From Flexithrix dorotheae DSM 6795 (lineage in GTDB: Bacteria; Bacteroidota; Bacteroidia; Cytophagales; Flammeovirgaceae): a stretch of 64,000 bases of DNA. The notes beneath the pieces were generated by a model, which saw only the letters and a program-made list of their open reading frames with translations, was not told the origin of the DNA and ran no database searches. Where the stretch lies: the NCBI RefSeq assembly GCF_000379765.1, contig NZ_KB903454.1, forward strand, positions 372,001-436,000, read 5' to 3'. Numbering within the stretch: position 1 is the stretch's first letter; each line of letters starts with the position of its first letter. Position numbers and translations under genes: made by a program. Positions 55,452 through 63,538 of the stretch are shown here, one piece after another.

Positions 55452-57488
55452 ATGCCTGAAATCAATCAATATAATGCCATCCGGTTTGACAGAAAAAAAT
55501 ATTCCGGGGAATCGCATTCCGGTGAATCGCATTCTGATGAATCATTAAAAATGATCTATAAAGCCCTGATCAAGCCCCGCCTTATAGAAGAAAAAATGCT
55601 GATCCTGCTCAGACAGGGGAAAATCACCAAATGGTTTTCCGGAATAGGACAAGAAGCCATTGCCGTGGGTGTTGGACTGGCATTAGACCCTGAGGAGTAT
55701 ATCCTGCCTATGCACCGTAACCTGGGAGTATTCACTTCCAGAAATATTCCCTTAACCAGCCTTTTCGCTCAGTTTCAGGGGAAAAAATCAGGGTTTACCA
55801 AAGGTCGTGACCGTTCGTTTCACTTTGGTTCAAATGCACATCATATTGTAGGAATGATCAGCCACCTGGGTCCCCAACTTTCGGTAGCCAATGGGATCGC
55901 ACTGGCCAACAAATTGGAGAATAATCAAAAAGTAACAATTGCCTTTTCGGGAGATGGAGCCACTTCCCAGGGGGAATTTCATGAAGCTCTTAATGTGGCA
56001 GCGGTGTGGGATTTACCGGTAATCTTTCTGGTAGAAAATAATGGTTATGGACTTTCCACACCAAATAATGAGCAATTCCGGTGCGCTAGTATTTCGGATA
56101 AAGCCATTGGTTATGGCATGGAAGCCCTTCAGGTAGATGGCAATAATCTTCTGGAGATGATTTATACCATACAGAGAGCGAAGGAAAAAGCCATTTCAGG
56201 TTCCAAACCAATTTTGGTAGAGGCTTTAACTTTCCGGATGAGAGGTCATGAAGAAGCTTCAGGGACTAAATATGTTCCGGAGGAATTGATGGAAGAATGG
56301 CAGGCCAAAGATCCTGTGCAGAATTATGAGACTTTTCTTTTAGAAAATAAGATCATCTCCGATGGGGAAATTTCAGAAATAAAATCAGGCATTAAAAAAG
56401 AAATAGAAGAAGGCCTTTCCCTTGCATTCGAAGAACCTTTAGCTGAAGCCAGTGAAGAAAGTGAACTGGCCGACCTTTTTGCACCGTCCCCACAAACCAT
56501 TGAAAAGCCTTTACCAGCTGCAAAGAAAAATATCAGATTGGTAGATGCTATATCCAAGGGACTTTATCAGGCAATGGAAAAATTCCCAAACCTGGTATTG
56601 ATGGGTCAGGATATTGCTGAATATGGCGGAGTATTCAAAATTACAGAAGGATTTTTAGAAAAGTTTGGTAAAGACAGGGTTCGGAATACACCACTTTGCG
56701 AATCAGCCATTTTGGGGGCAGCTTTAGGGCTCTCTATAAAAGGTTATAAAACCATGGTAGAAATGCAATTTGCAGATTTCGTTACCTGTGGATTCAATCA
56801 GATCATTAACAACCTTGCAAAATCACATTACCGCTGGGGGCAAAATGCCGATGTGGTGGTGAGAATGCCCACAGGAGCCGGAGTAAAAGCAGGCCCTTTC
56901 CATTCCCAATCCAATGAAGCCTGGTTTACACACACTCCGGGTTTAAAAGTGGTTTATCCCTCAACACCAACCGATGCCAAAGGACTTTTGGCTAGTGCTT
57001 TTGAAGACCCAAACCCTGTATTATATTTTGAACACAAAGCATTGTACCGCTCTATTTCGGAAGAAGTTTCTGATGATTTTTATACAATACCAATTGGAAA
57101 AGCCCATGTAGTAACTCAGGGAACTGATTTATCTATAATTACCTATGGAATGGGAGTACACTGGGCGAGAGCTATTGCAGAAGAATTCCCAGAGATTTCC
57201 ATGGAAATTATTGATTTAAGGTCCTTAATACCTTGGGATAAGGAAGCAGTTAAGGCTTCTGTGATGAAAACCAATAAGGTTCTGGTTTGCAATGAAGATT
57301 GCCTCACCGGAAGTTTCTCTGGGGAAATTGCCGCCTGGATAGCAGAAAACTGTTTTGAATTTCTTGACGCTCCGGTAATGCGGGAAGGAAGCCTGGACAC
57401 TCCCGTGCCTTTTGCAGCCAAACTAGAGGATCAATTTTTGCCCAAAGATAGATTGAGGGAAAAGATTAGGAAATTGATGGAGTATTAA
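55452..57488 (+). CDS. Fused 2-oxoacid dehydrogenase E1 (alpha + beta)
   Basis: Thiamine-diphosphate-dependent E1 of a branched-chain or pyruvate-type 2-oxoacid dehydrogenase, with both subunits in one 678-residue chain, a Bacteroidota habit. The alpha half (about 30-335) has the TPP motif GDGATSQGEFHEALNVAAVWDLPVIFLVENN and the phosphorylation-loop-like HFGSNAHHIVGM. The beta half (about 355-678) has MGQDIAEYGGVFKITEGF, TPLCESAILGAALGLSIKG with the TPP glutamate, and PSTPTDAKGLLASAF. The N-terminus holds a 15-bp tandem repeat encoding SGESH SGESH SDESL. No E2 or E3 gene is adjacent. Substrate preference is not certain. Confidence 0.93.
   Translation: MPEINQYNAIRFDRKKYSGESHSGESHSDESLKMIYKALIKPRLIEEKMLILLRQGKITKWFSGIGQEAIAVGVGLALDPEEYILPMHRNLGVFTSRNIPLTSLFAQFQGKKSGFTKGRDRSFHFGSNAHHIVGMISHLGPQLSVANGIALANKLENNQKVTIAFSGDGATSQGEFHEALNVAAVWDLPVIFLVENNGYGLSTPNNEQFRCASISDKAIGYGMEALQVDGNNLLEMIYTIQRAKEKAISGSKPILVEALTFRMRGHEEASGTKYVPEELMEEWQAKDPVQNYETFLLENKIISDGEISEIKSGIKKEIEEGLSLAFEEPLAEASEESELADLFAPSPQTIEKPLPAAKKNIRLVDAISKGLYQAMEKFPNLVLMGQDIAEYGGVFKITEGFLEKFGKDRVRNTPLCESAILGAALGLSIKGYKTMVEMQFADFVTCGFNQIINNLAKSHYRWGQNADVVVRMPTGAGVKAGPFHSQSNEAWFTHTPGLKVVYPSTPTDAKGLLASAFEDPNPVLYFEHKALYRSISEEVSDDFYTIPIGKAHVVTQGTDLSIITYGMGVHWARAIAEEFPEISMEIIDLRSLIPWDKEAVKASVMKTNKVLVCNEDCLTGSFSGEIAAWIAENCFEFLDAPVMREGSLDTPVPFAAKLEDQFLPKDRLREKIRKLMEY
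55503..55547 (+). repeat. 15-bp tandem repeat inside the E1 gene
   Basis: Three units of 15 bp at 55503-55517, 55518-55532 and 55533-55547. Units 1 and 2 differ by one base; unit 3 is more divergent. The reading frame is kept because the unit is five codons long (Ser-Gly/Asp-Glu-Ser-His/Leu). It precedes the first conserved alpha-subunit helix, so copy-number change would alter only a disordered N-terminal tail. Confidence 0.85.
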
Positions 57489-57656
57489 AATATTTAACTT
57501 ACTGATAATCAAAATAAAAAAAATCAAACGCAATATGGTTTAAGTTTTAAAACTTAAATCTATTAATAATTTACAGTTTGTAACTGGAAATTACTGAAGT
57601 TACAAATCAAAAACAGCATAAAATTATAAGCCATTTCAAAAAAATCACATATTCAA
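57489..57656. other. Palindromes after the E1 gene
   Basis: Two inverted repeats lie between the convergent E1 and small-membrane-protein genes: the perfect 20-bp palindrome TTTAAGTTTTAAAACTTAAA (57539-57558), and TTTGTAACT/AGTTACAAA (57577-57585 with 57598-57606). Either may act as a weak bidirectional terminator. Confidence 0.45.
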
Positions 57657-57842
57657 TTATCTTTTTCTTTTAAAAAAATAATAATTAAAAATAAGTAACG
57701 CTCCCAAAAGTATTATTAACCAATCTAACCCATGTTTTTTTTCTGAAAATAAAGAATGAACTCCCATTAAAATCCAACCAAAACCTATAAATGCCATTAA
57801 GCCAGTCCATCTACTGATCTTATTTTTGGGTTTAAATCTCAT
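57657..57842 (-). CDS. Small two-span membrane protein, 61 residues
   Basis: Unrecognised small membrane protein. It starts MRFKPKNKISRW, has one hydrophobic span (GLMAFIGFGWILMGVHSLF), a short charged loop (SEKKHG), a second span (LDWLIILLGALLIFNYYFF) and a basic end (KRKR). The positive-inside pattern predicts both termini in the cytoplasm. It is transcribed opposite to its neighbours. Composition and topology look real, but no function or partner can be named. Confidence 0.65.
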   Translation of the reverse strand: MRFKPKNKISRWTGLMAFIGFGWILMGVHSLFSEKKHGLDWLIILLGALLIFNYYFFKRKR

Positions 57843-57884
57843 ATCAAATTATTATATCTCGTTAAAAATATACCTTACCAAAAA

Positions 57885-57965
57885 CTCACCGAAGTCACAG
57901 ACTTCTTCTAAATCTTTCCAATCTAATTAACAAGTTCCAGGTTGCAAACCTGAACCAGCGAGAAT
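57885..57965. repeat. Pair of REP-like palindromic sequences
   Basis: GAAGTC/GACTTC with a 3-base loop (57891-57905), then AGGTT/AACCT and GTTC/GAAC arms with one bulge (57934-57955). Such clustered small palindromes in an intergenic region resemble REP elements mobilised by RAYT transposases in Bacteroidota. No transposase gene is in the window, and only one site is seen here, so this is tentative. Confidence 0.4.
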
Positions 57966-58056
57966 ATTTAAGGTAGTAGGTGATTTCTAAAATCTAGTTT
58001 CTAACCTCTTAACATCTAGCTTCTAAAACCCAACTTCCAATCCCTATCTTTTTCCT

Positions 58057-58064
58057 TAACTTTG
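58057..58064 (+). promoter_or_regulatory. Candidate -7 element of the DEAD-box gene
   Basis: TAACTTTG followed by CA fits the TAnnTTTG consensus, 50 bp before the start codon. A TTG-type -33 element is not clear. Confidence 0.4.
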
Positions 58065-58114
58065 CATTTTTAAAAACTGTAATTCCAAAAGCAGAAATTC
58101 CGAATCATACATTT

Positions 58115-59446
58115 ATGGCCACAGAAGAAAAGACTTTCTCAGATTTTAAGCTTAACAAACAATTACTCAATGCCATTGCTGACATGGGATTTACCAAACC
58201 CTCTCCTATTCAGGAAAAGGCTATTCCCAGAATTTTGGCTGGTCAGGATTTATTTGGAATAGCCCAGACAGGAACAGGGAAAACTGCAGCTTTTGTTTTG
58301 CCTATCCTGATGAAAATAAAATATGCGCAGGGGAATGATCCTAGGGCCCTGATTTTAGCCCCAACAAGAGAACTTGTTATTCAAATTGATCGGGAAATAA
58401 AAGAACTGGCGAAATATACAGACCTTAGGCATGTTTGTGTGTATGGAGGAATTGGACCCAAAACCCAGATTGAAGAAATCCAGAAGGGAGTTGATATTTT
58501 GGTGGGAACACCAGGCAGGGTCATGGACATTTACCTCAAAGGAGAACTCGTTTTCAAACAATTGAAGGTAATGGTTTTGGATGAAGCCGACCGGATGATG
58601 GACATGGGATTTATGCCTCAAATTAGAAAATTTTTGGAAGTCATTCCCAGAAAAAGACAGAACCTCCTTTTTTCCGCCACACTCCCCGATAAAGTAGTTA
58701 CCCTGTCAGAAGAGTTTTTGGAATTTCCCGAAAGAATTGAAGTCACGCCACAAGCCACTCCGGCAAAATTAGTGGAACAAAAGCTCTATTATATCCCGAA
58801 TTTCCTCACCAAAATTAACCTTCTTGGGGAGTTGCTAGCAGATGAAGAAACATTTTCCCGGGTAATCATATTTACCAAATCGAAGGAGCACGCAAATAAT
58901 ATATTCAAATTTCTTTCGAGAAAAGGCAAAGGAGAAACAAGAGTTTTACATGCCAATAAAGGTCAGAATTCCAGAATAAATGCCATTGATAGTTTTAAGG
59001 ATGGGGAAGTGAGAACTTTGGTAGCTACTGATGTGGCCTCAAGGGGAATCGATGTCAGCAGTGTCTCACATGTAATTAATTTTGATGTGCCTGTAATTTA
59101 TGAAGATTATGTCCACAGAATAGGAAGAACCGGAAGAGCCAATAATACGGGGACTGCCCTGACTTTCTGTAATCCTGCTGAAAAATACCATATTGGAAAA
59201 ATCCAAAAAATCATCAGAATGCAGATTCCCGTAGAGGATTTGCCGGCAAACCTGGAAATTCTGCCTACGACCAAGGAAGAAAGACAAAAAATTAATAAGG
59301 AGATTGATCACCAGAAAAGACGGGAAAACCCGGGCTTTAAAGGAGCTTTTCATGAAAAAAAGGAAAGGAAAAAAGACAGTCCCTATCTTAAAGCCTTAAA
59401 CAAGAAAAAGAAAAGCGGAAACCGTAAAAATAAAAGGAGACGATAA
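58115..59446 (+). CDS. DEAD-box RNA helicase, RhlE-like
   Basis: ATP-dependent RNA helicase of 443 residues used in ribosome assembly, mRNA decay or cold adaptation. All core motifs are present: Q-motif (FTKPSPIQEKAIP), motif I AQTGTGKTAAF, Ia PTRELVIQI, TPGRVMD, motif II VLDEADRMMDMGF, III SATLP, then VATDVASRGIDV and motif VI HRIGRTGRA. The C-terminal tail (about residues 385-443) is strongly basic (KKKKSGNRKNKRRR) and probably RNA-binding. RhlE-like is the nearest subfamily by length and tail. It is a single-gene unit. Confidence 0.95.
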   Translation: MATEEKTFSDFKLNKQLLNAIADMGFTKPSPIQEKAIPRILAGQDLFGIAQTGTGKTAAFVLPILMKIKYAQGNDPRALILAPTRELVIQIDREIKELAKYTDLRHVCVYGGIGPKTQIEEIQKGVDILVGTPGRVMDIYLKGELVFKQLKVMVLDEADRMMDMGFMPQIRKFLEVIPRKRQNLLFSATLPDKVVTLSEEFLEFPERIEVTPQATPAKLVEQKLYYIPNFLTKINLLGELLADEETFSRVIIFTKSKEHANNIFKFLSRKGKGETRVLHANKGQNSRINAIDSFKDGEVRTLVATDVASRGIDVSSVSHVINFDVPVIYEDYVHRIGRTGRANNTGTALTFCNPAEKYHIGKIQKIIRMQIPVEDLPANLEILPTTKEERQKINKEIDHQKRRENPGFKGAFHEKKERKKDSPYLKALNKKKKSGNRKNKRRR

Positions 59447-59507
59447 AAAGGACTCACTTTCTTGAATTAAAGCCACTCCTTCATATTTAGATTTTATTAA
59501 AATTAAA

Positions 59508-59523
59508 TTTAGACTTGTCTAAA
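59508..59523. promoter_or_regulatory. Palindromic operator of the metal-transport operon
   Basis: TTTAGACTTGTCTAAA: perfect 7-bp arms (TTTAGAC/GTCTAAA) with a 2-bp centre. It overlaps the TTG of the candidate -33 element at 59515-59517. Form and place fit a DtxR/MntR-type metalloregulator box, and the operon encodes such a domain in its third gene. Confidence 0.7.
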
Positions 59524-59545
59524 CTTGATTTTAAATCTATATTTG
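59515..59545 (+). promoter_or_regulatory. Promoter of the metal-transport operon
   Basis: TTG (59515-59517), 20 bp, then TATATTTG (59538-59545). This agrees well with the Bacteroidota -33/-7 arrangement (TTG-type and TAnnTTTG). The start codon of the binding-protein gene is at 59627, giving a leader of about 75 nt. It is the best promoter candidate in the window. Confidence 0.65.
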
Positions 59546-59626
59546 TTTCATTAAACAAAAATCAAAAATTTGGGTATTGATTTTATTTACTATTCAATGA
59601 ATAACCTAATATTTTTTAAACCTGCT

Positions 59627-60544
59627 ATGAAAATTCAGTTTTACTTCACTATACTTTTTTCGCTGATTTTATTTAGTTGCGGAAAAGAAGAAAATAAAAA
59701 AGAAAACGGAAAACTTTACATTGTGGCCACTACCGGAATGATAAAAGATGCTGTAGCCAACATAACCGGAGATTTGGCCACGGTAGAGGGTTTGATGGGA
59801 CCCGGAGTTGATCCGCATTTATACAAACCCACTCCCGGAGATTTATCGAAATTAAGACAAGCCGATGTGGTCTTTTACAATGGATTACATCTGGAAGGGA
59901 AAATGGTAGAAGTATTCGAAAAATATGCCCGGGAAAAACCTGTATTTCCGGTAAGCGAGGGGATTTCCAAAGATAAATTAAAAGCTCCGGATGATGGTGC
60001 TCAGGCCTATGATCCGCATATTTGGTTTGATGTAAGTCTTTGGAAAGCAGCTGTTAACCAAATTTCTAAAAAACTCATCGAGTTTGATCCTGATCATAAA
60101 TCGGTTTACCAGAAAAATACAGAAACGTATTTAGCCAAACTTTCTGAACTGGATAATTGGGTGAAAACAGAGATTCAAAAAATTCCTGAAAATGGCCGAG
60201 TGTTGATTACTGCACACGATGCATTTGGTTATTTTGGACTGGCATATGATATACAGGTAAAAGGCCTTCAGGGTATATCCACTGTTTCTGAATTTGGCCT
60301 TAGAGATGTAACTGAACTGGTAAACTTCATTTCTTCCAGGAAAATTAAAGCAGTATTTGTAGAGACTTCCGTTCCTTCCAAATCGCTTGAAAAGGTGGTA
60401 GCAGGTTGTAAAGAAAATGGACATGAAGTTAAAATTGGAGGAACTTTATTTTCCGATGCCATGGGCGAAGAAGGTACTGAAGAAGGCACCTATATTGGCA
60501 TGGTAAAATCCAATGTCAATGCCATTGTTTCTTCATTGAAATAA
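59627..60544 (+). CDS. Metal ABC transporter substrate-binding lipoprotein (YtgA/TroA-like)
   Basis: Periplasmic lipoprotein that captures Mn2+, Zn2+ or Fe2+. I start it at ATG 59627: the frame extends upstream to TTG 59570, but only the inner start gives a lipoprotein signal (FYFTILFSLILFSCGK, lipobox Cys). Length is then 305 residues. Cluster A-I landmarks are GPGVDPHLYKPTPGDL, YNGLHLEG, DPHIWFDVSLW and TAHDAFGYFGLAY, which give three His ligands. FSDAMGEEGTEEGTY holds the likely fourth (Asp). The His-rich loop of ZnuA is absent, which favours Mn/Fe over Zn, but that is an inference. First gene of a four-gene operon. Confidence 0.93.
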   Translation: MKIQFYFTILFSLILFSCGKEENKKENGKLYIVATTGMIKDAVANITGDLATVEGLMGPGVDPHLYKPTPGDLSKLRQADVVFYNGLHLEGKMVEVFEKYAREKPVFPVSEGISKDKLKAPDDGAQAYDPHIWFDVSLWKAAVNQISKKLIEFDPDHKSVYQKNTETYLAKLSELDNWVKTEIQKIPENGRVLITAHDAFGYFGLAYDIQVKGLQGISTVSEFGLRDVTELVNFISSRKIKAVFVETSVPSKSLEKVVAGCKENGHEVKIGGTLFSDAMGEEGTEEGTYIGMVKSNVNAIVSSLK

Positions 60545-60579
60545 AACCTAAATTAGAGGAATTTCTTAATACAGTAATT

Positions 60580-61371
60580 ATGATTTCACATGTTGATAAT
60601 CCCGTACTGGAACTACATAATCTGACGGTAACTTACGAAAACAAACCGGCAGTATGGAATGTAGATTATACCATTCCCGAAGGTAATCTGATTGGAATTG
60701 TAGGGCCGAATGGATCGGGGAAAACCACCATGCTAAAAGCCGTAATGGGACTGGAAAAGCCAAGTAGTGGTTATGTGAAAGTATTTGGGAATGATTTAGA
60801 TAAAGTAAGGGATAAAGTAGCCTATGTACCGCAAAGAGGTTCTGTTGACTGGGACTTTCCTACAAGCGTATATGATGCTGTTTTAATGGGCAGATATACC
60901 AAACAAAACCTGTTTAAAAGAACAAGTAAAAGAGATCGGGAAATCACCAATGATTGTATAAAAAAGGTTCAATTGGAGAATTTTTCAAAACGCCAAATCT
61001 CCCAACTCTCCGGAGGCCAACAGCAAAGAGTTTTTATTGCCAGAGCCCTGGCTCAGGAAGCAGAACTTTATTTACTGGATGAACCCTTTGCCGGAGTGGA
61101 TGCGGCCACAGAAAATGCCATTATTTCCTTACTCCAGGAAATGAAAGCCGAGGGAAAAACGATTATGGTCGTGCATCATGATTTACAAACAGCGCCCAAA
61201 TATTTCGACTGGCTGGTGATGATGAATACCAGGTTAATTGCTTCCGGGAAAATCTCAGATGTATTCAATCAGGAGTTGCTTAATCAAACTTACGGAGGCC
61301 GTCTGAATATCCTGACGCAGGTTGGGGAATTATTAAAACAAACCTCCCACCCCATCCGGGAGAAAAAGTAA
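60580..61371 (+). CDS. Metal ABC transporter ATP-binding protein (YtgB/TroB-like)
   Basis: Cytoplasmic ATPase of 263 residues powering metal uptake. Walker A is GPNGSGKTTML, the Q-loop region is VPQRGSVDWDFP (typical of Mn/Zn ABC ATPases), signature LSGGQQQRVFIARALAQ, Walker B YLLDEPFAGVD, and H-loop VVHHDL. It begins 35 bp after the binding-protein gene and ends 6 bp before the permease-repressor gene. Confidence 0.95.
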   Translation: MISHVDNPVLELHNLTVTYENKPAVWNVDYTIPEGNLIGIVGPNGSGKTTMLKAVMGLEKPSSGYVKVFGNDLDKVRDKVAYVPQRGSVDWDFPTSVYDAVLMGRYTKQNLFKRTSKRDREITNDCIKKVQLENFSKRQISQLSGGQQQRVFIARALAQEAELYLLDEPFAGVDAATENAIISLLQEMKAEGKTIMVVHHDLQTAPKYFDWLVMMNTRLIASGKISDVFNQELLNQTYGGRLNILTQVGELLKQTSHPIREKK

Positions 61372-61377
61372 ATTACC

Positions 61378-62673
61378 ATGGAATTGATAATTGATTTTTT
61401 CTTTAAAGATCCTGTGGTCAGATGGGTACTCATGGCTGTCATTTTAATGTGTGCCAGTGCAGCCATTGTGGGCTGTTTTACATTTCTGAGAAAAAGAGCC
61501 CTTGTGGGAGATGCAATTTCCCATGCCATTTTGCCCGGCATCTGCCTTGCCTTTATCATTGCGCAAACTAAAAATCCTATGGTTTTAATGTTAGGCGCTT
61601 TTGGAAGTGGATGGCTGGGGCTAATCACAATTGATTTCATCACCAATCGGACTAAACTCAAAACTGATGCGGCACTGGGCCTTGTATTATCTGTCTTTTA
61701 TGGTTTTGGCATTTTACTATTAACTACTATACAAAACTCTGGAAATGCTTCGCAATCCGGTCTGGATAAATTTCTGTTTGGCAATGCAGCTGCTATGATG
61801 CAATCCGATGCAATCACCTTTGGCTTATTTTCCTTAGTCCTGATCATTTTAATATTCATCCTTTTCAATCCACTCAAACTCGTCACATTTGACAGGAATT
61901 TTGCGATTTCAAGGGGCATTCCGGTAAAAAGATTGGAATTACTTTTATCTGTATTAACTGTTTTTGCCATTGCCATTGGCATTCAGGCCGTGGGTGTAGT
62001 ATTAATGGCTGCACTACTCATTACACCTGCTTCAGCCGCTCGTTTTTGGACACACGATTTGAAATGGATGATTTTCCTGGCTGCAGCATTTGCGGTAATT
62101 TCAGGAATTATGGGCACCTTCATCTCTTATACTTTGCCCAAAATGCCTACAGGTCCCTGGATAGTGACAATTCTCTCTACCATAGCTATAATCTCAATCA
62201 TTTTTGGATTTAAAAAAGGCATACTTTCCAAGGTTAGGCTAAGGAGATTAAATAAGAAAAAGATCCTAAGGGAAAATATTCTAAAATGTCTTTATCATTT
62301 AGGTGAAAAAGCGGGCAATTTCGACAAATTCTGGTCAACCTGGGAAATATTGGAGAAAAGGGAAATGAATAAAGCACAACTAAAATCCGGGTTAAAACAG
62401 TTAGAATCAAGGAATTTAGTAATTCTGAAAGGAAATGCAGCAAAATTTTCTGAATTGGGAAAGGAAGAAGGAAGAAGGGTAACTAAAATTCACAGACTTT
62501 GGGAAATATACTTGACCAAGTATATGAAAATGGCGCCCGATCATGTTCACAATGATGCAGAAGCTATGGAGCATCTCATTACTCCGGAAATTGAAAAAGA
62601 CCTGGAAGTTCACCTGAAATTTCCTTTAATTGATCCCCATGATTCCCCTGTTCCCTATAAAGATTTGAAGTAA
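61378..62673 (+). CDS. Metal ABC permease fused to a DtxR-type repressor domain (YtgCR-like)
   Basis: Inner-membrane ABC-3 permease (about residues 1-275, eight or nine spans; RKRALVGDAISHAILPGI is the family coupling motif) followed by a cytoplasmic DtxR/MntR-type region (about 286-431). The winged-helix part (ILRENILKCLYHLGEKAGNF to KIHRLWEIYLTKYM) and the metal and dimerisation part (HVHNDAEAMEHLI, DPHDSPVP) are both present. In Chlamydia trachomatis the same fusion (YtgCR) is cleaved to release the repressor YtgR. Here it should sense the imported metal and repress the operon through the palindrome at 59508-59523, probably after cleavage; this is inferred. One base separates it from the next gene. 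Confidence 0.93.
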   Translation: MELIIDFFFKDPVVRWVLMAVILMCASAAIVGCFTFLRKRALVGDAISHAILPGICLAFIIAQTKNPMVLMLGAFGSGWLGLITIDFITNRTKLKTDAALGLVLSVFYGFGILLLTTIQNSGNASQSGLDKFLFGNAAAMMQSDAITFGLFSLVLIILIFILFNPLKLVTFDRNFAISRGIPVKRLELLLSVLTVFAIAIGIQAVGVVLMAALLITPASAARFWTHDLKWMIFLAAAFAVISGIMGTFISYTLPKMPTGPWIVTILSTIAIISIIFGFKKGILSKVRLRRLNKKKILRENILKCLYHLGEKAGNFDKFWSTWEILEKREMNKAQLKSGLKQLESRNLVILKGNAAKFSELGKEEGRRVTKIHRLWEIYLTKYMKMAPDHVHNDAEAMEHLITPEIEKDLEVHLKFPLIDPHDSPVPYKDLK

Positions 62674-62674
62674 T

Positions 62675-63538
62675 ATGGATGCATTTTGGATAATATTAAC
62701 CGGTTCTTTAGTGGCCACATGTTGTGCCTTATTGGGCTGTTTCCTATTGCTAAGGAAAATGACCATGGTGGGGGATGCCATTTCCCACGCTGTGCTTCCC
62801 GGTATTGTACTGGCCTATCTGGTTACTGCTTCAAGAGCATCATTCCCCATGTTGGTTGGAGCTGCAATTTTTGGGGTGATCACCACTATTCTAATTGAGC
62901 TATTGAGCAAAAAAGGAAAATTACAGGAAGATGCCGCTATTGGAGTTTCTTTCACCTGGTTGTTTTCCATTGGAGTAATTCTCATTTCTGTGTTTGCAGG
63001 ACAGGTAGATCTCGATCAAGATTGCGTGCTATATGGTGAAATTGCCTATGTTCCACTGGATACACTTTATATTGGAGGCAATAATCTCGGCCCTGAACCA
63101 GTATGGTTGCTAGCCATTAACCTCCTGATTATCATTGTGTTTATCTTAATTGGTTACAAAGGTTTAGTAGTTACCAGTTTCGATCCCATATTAGCTACTT
63201 CACTGGGAATTTCTACTGTGTTCTGGCATTACTCTCTCATGAGTCTGGTTTCCCTCACTACTGTTTTTTCCTTCGAATCTGTTGGAGCAATTATGGTTGT
63301 GGCTTTTTTAATCGGCCCTCCTGCTGTAGCCTATCTACTCACAGAAGACCTTAAAACCATGCTCTTTTTATCAGTAATTTTCGGCATTGGGGCAGCATTG
63401 GGAGGGTATTTTCTTGCAGTGGCTATTGATGCTTCTATTGCAGGTGCTATGGCTTCGGTTATAGGTGTTGAGTTTATTTTTGCTTTTATTTTCAACCCAA
63501 GAAATGGAATTTTGAAAAGAAAGAAGCTGGCGGCTTAA
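62675..63538 (+). CDS. Metal ABC transporter permease (YtgD-like)
   Basis: Second ABC-3 permease of 287 residues with about eight spans. RKMTMVGDAISHAVLPGIVLAY is the coupling motif. It lacks any cytoplasmic regulatory domain, unlike its paralogue upstream, and should form a heterodimeric membrane unit with it. Its stop codon overlaps the convergent glycosyltransferase gene by 4 bp, leaving no room for a separate terminator. Confidence 0.94.
   Translation: MDAFWIILTGSLVATCCALLGCFLLLRKMTMVGDAISHAVLPGIVLAYLVTASRASFPMLVGAAIFGVITTILIELLSKKGKLQEDAAIGVSFTWLFSIGVILISVFAGQVDLDQDCVLYGEIAYVPLDTLYIGGNNLGPEPVWLLAINLLIIIVFILIGYKGLVVTSFDPILATSLGISTVFWHYSLMSLVSLTTVFSFESVGAIMVVAFLIGPPAVAYLLTEDLKTMLFLSVIFGIGAALGGYFLAVAIDASIAGAMASVIGVEFIFAFIFNPRNGILKRKKLAA

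Larger units (their letters stand above)
57843..58114. other. Gap with REP-like palindromes and helicase promoter
   Basis: It carries GAAGTC-ACA-GACTTC (57891-57905) and a second, bulged hairpin between GTTC and GAAC (57934-57955). A near-duplicate 14-mer around ATCTAGTTTCTAA follows at 57991-58004 and 58013-58026. The palindromes resemble REP-type elements. A promoter-like TAACTTTG follows at 58057-58064. Confidence 0.45.
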
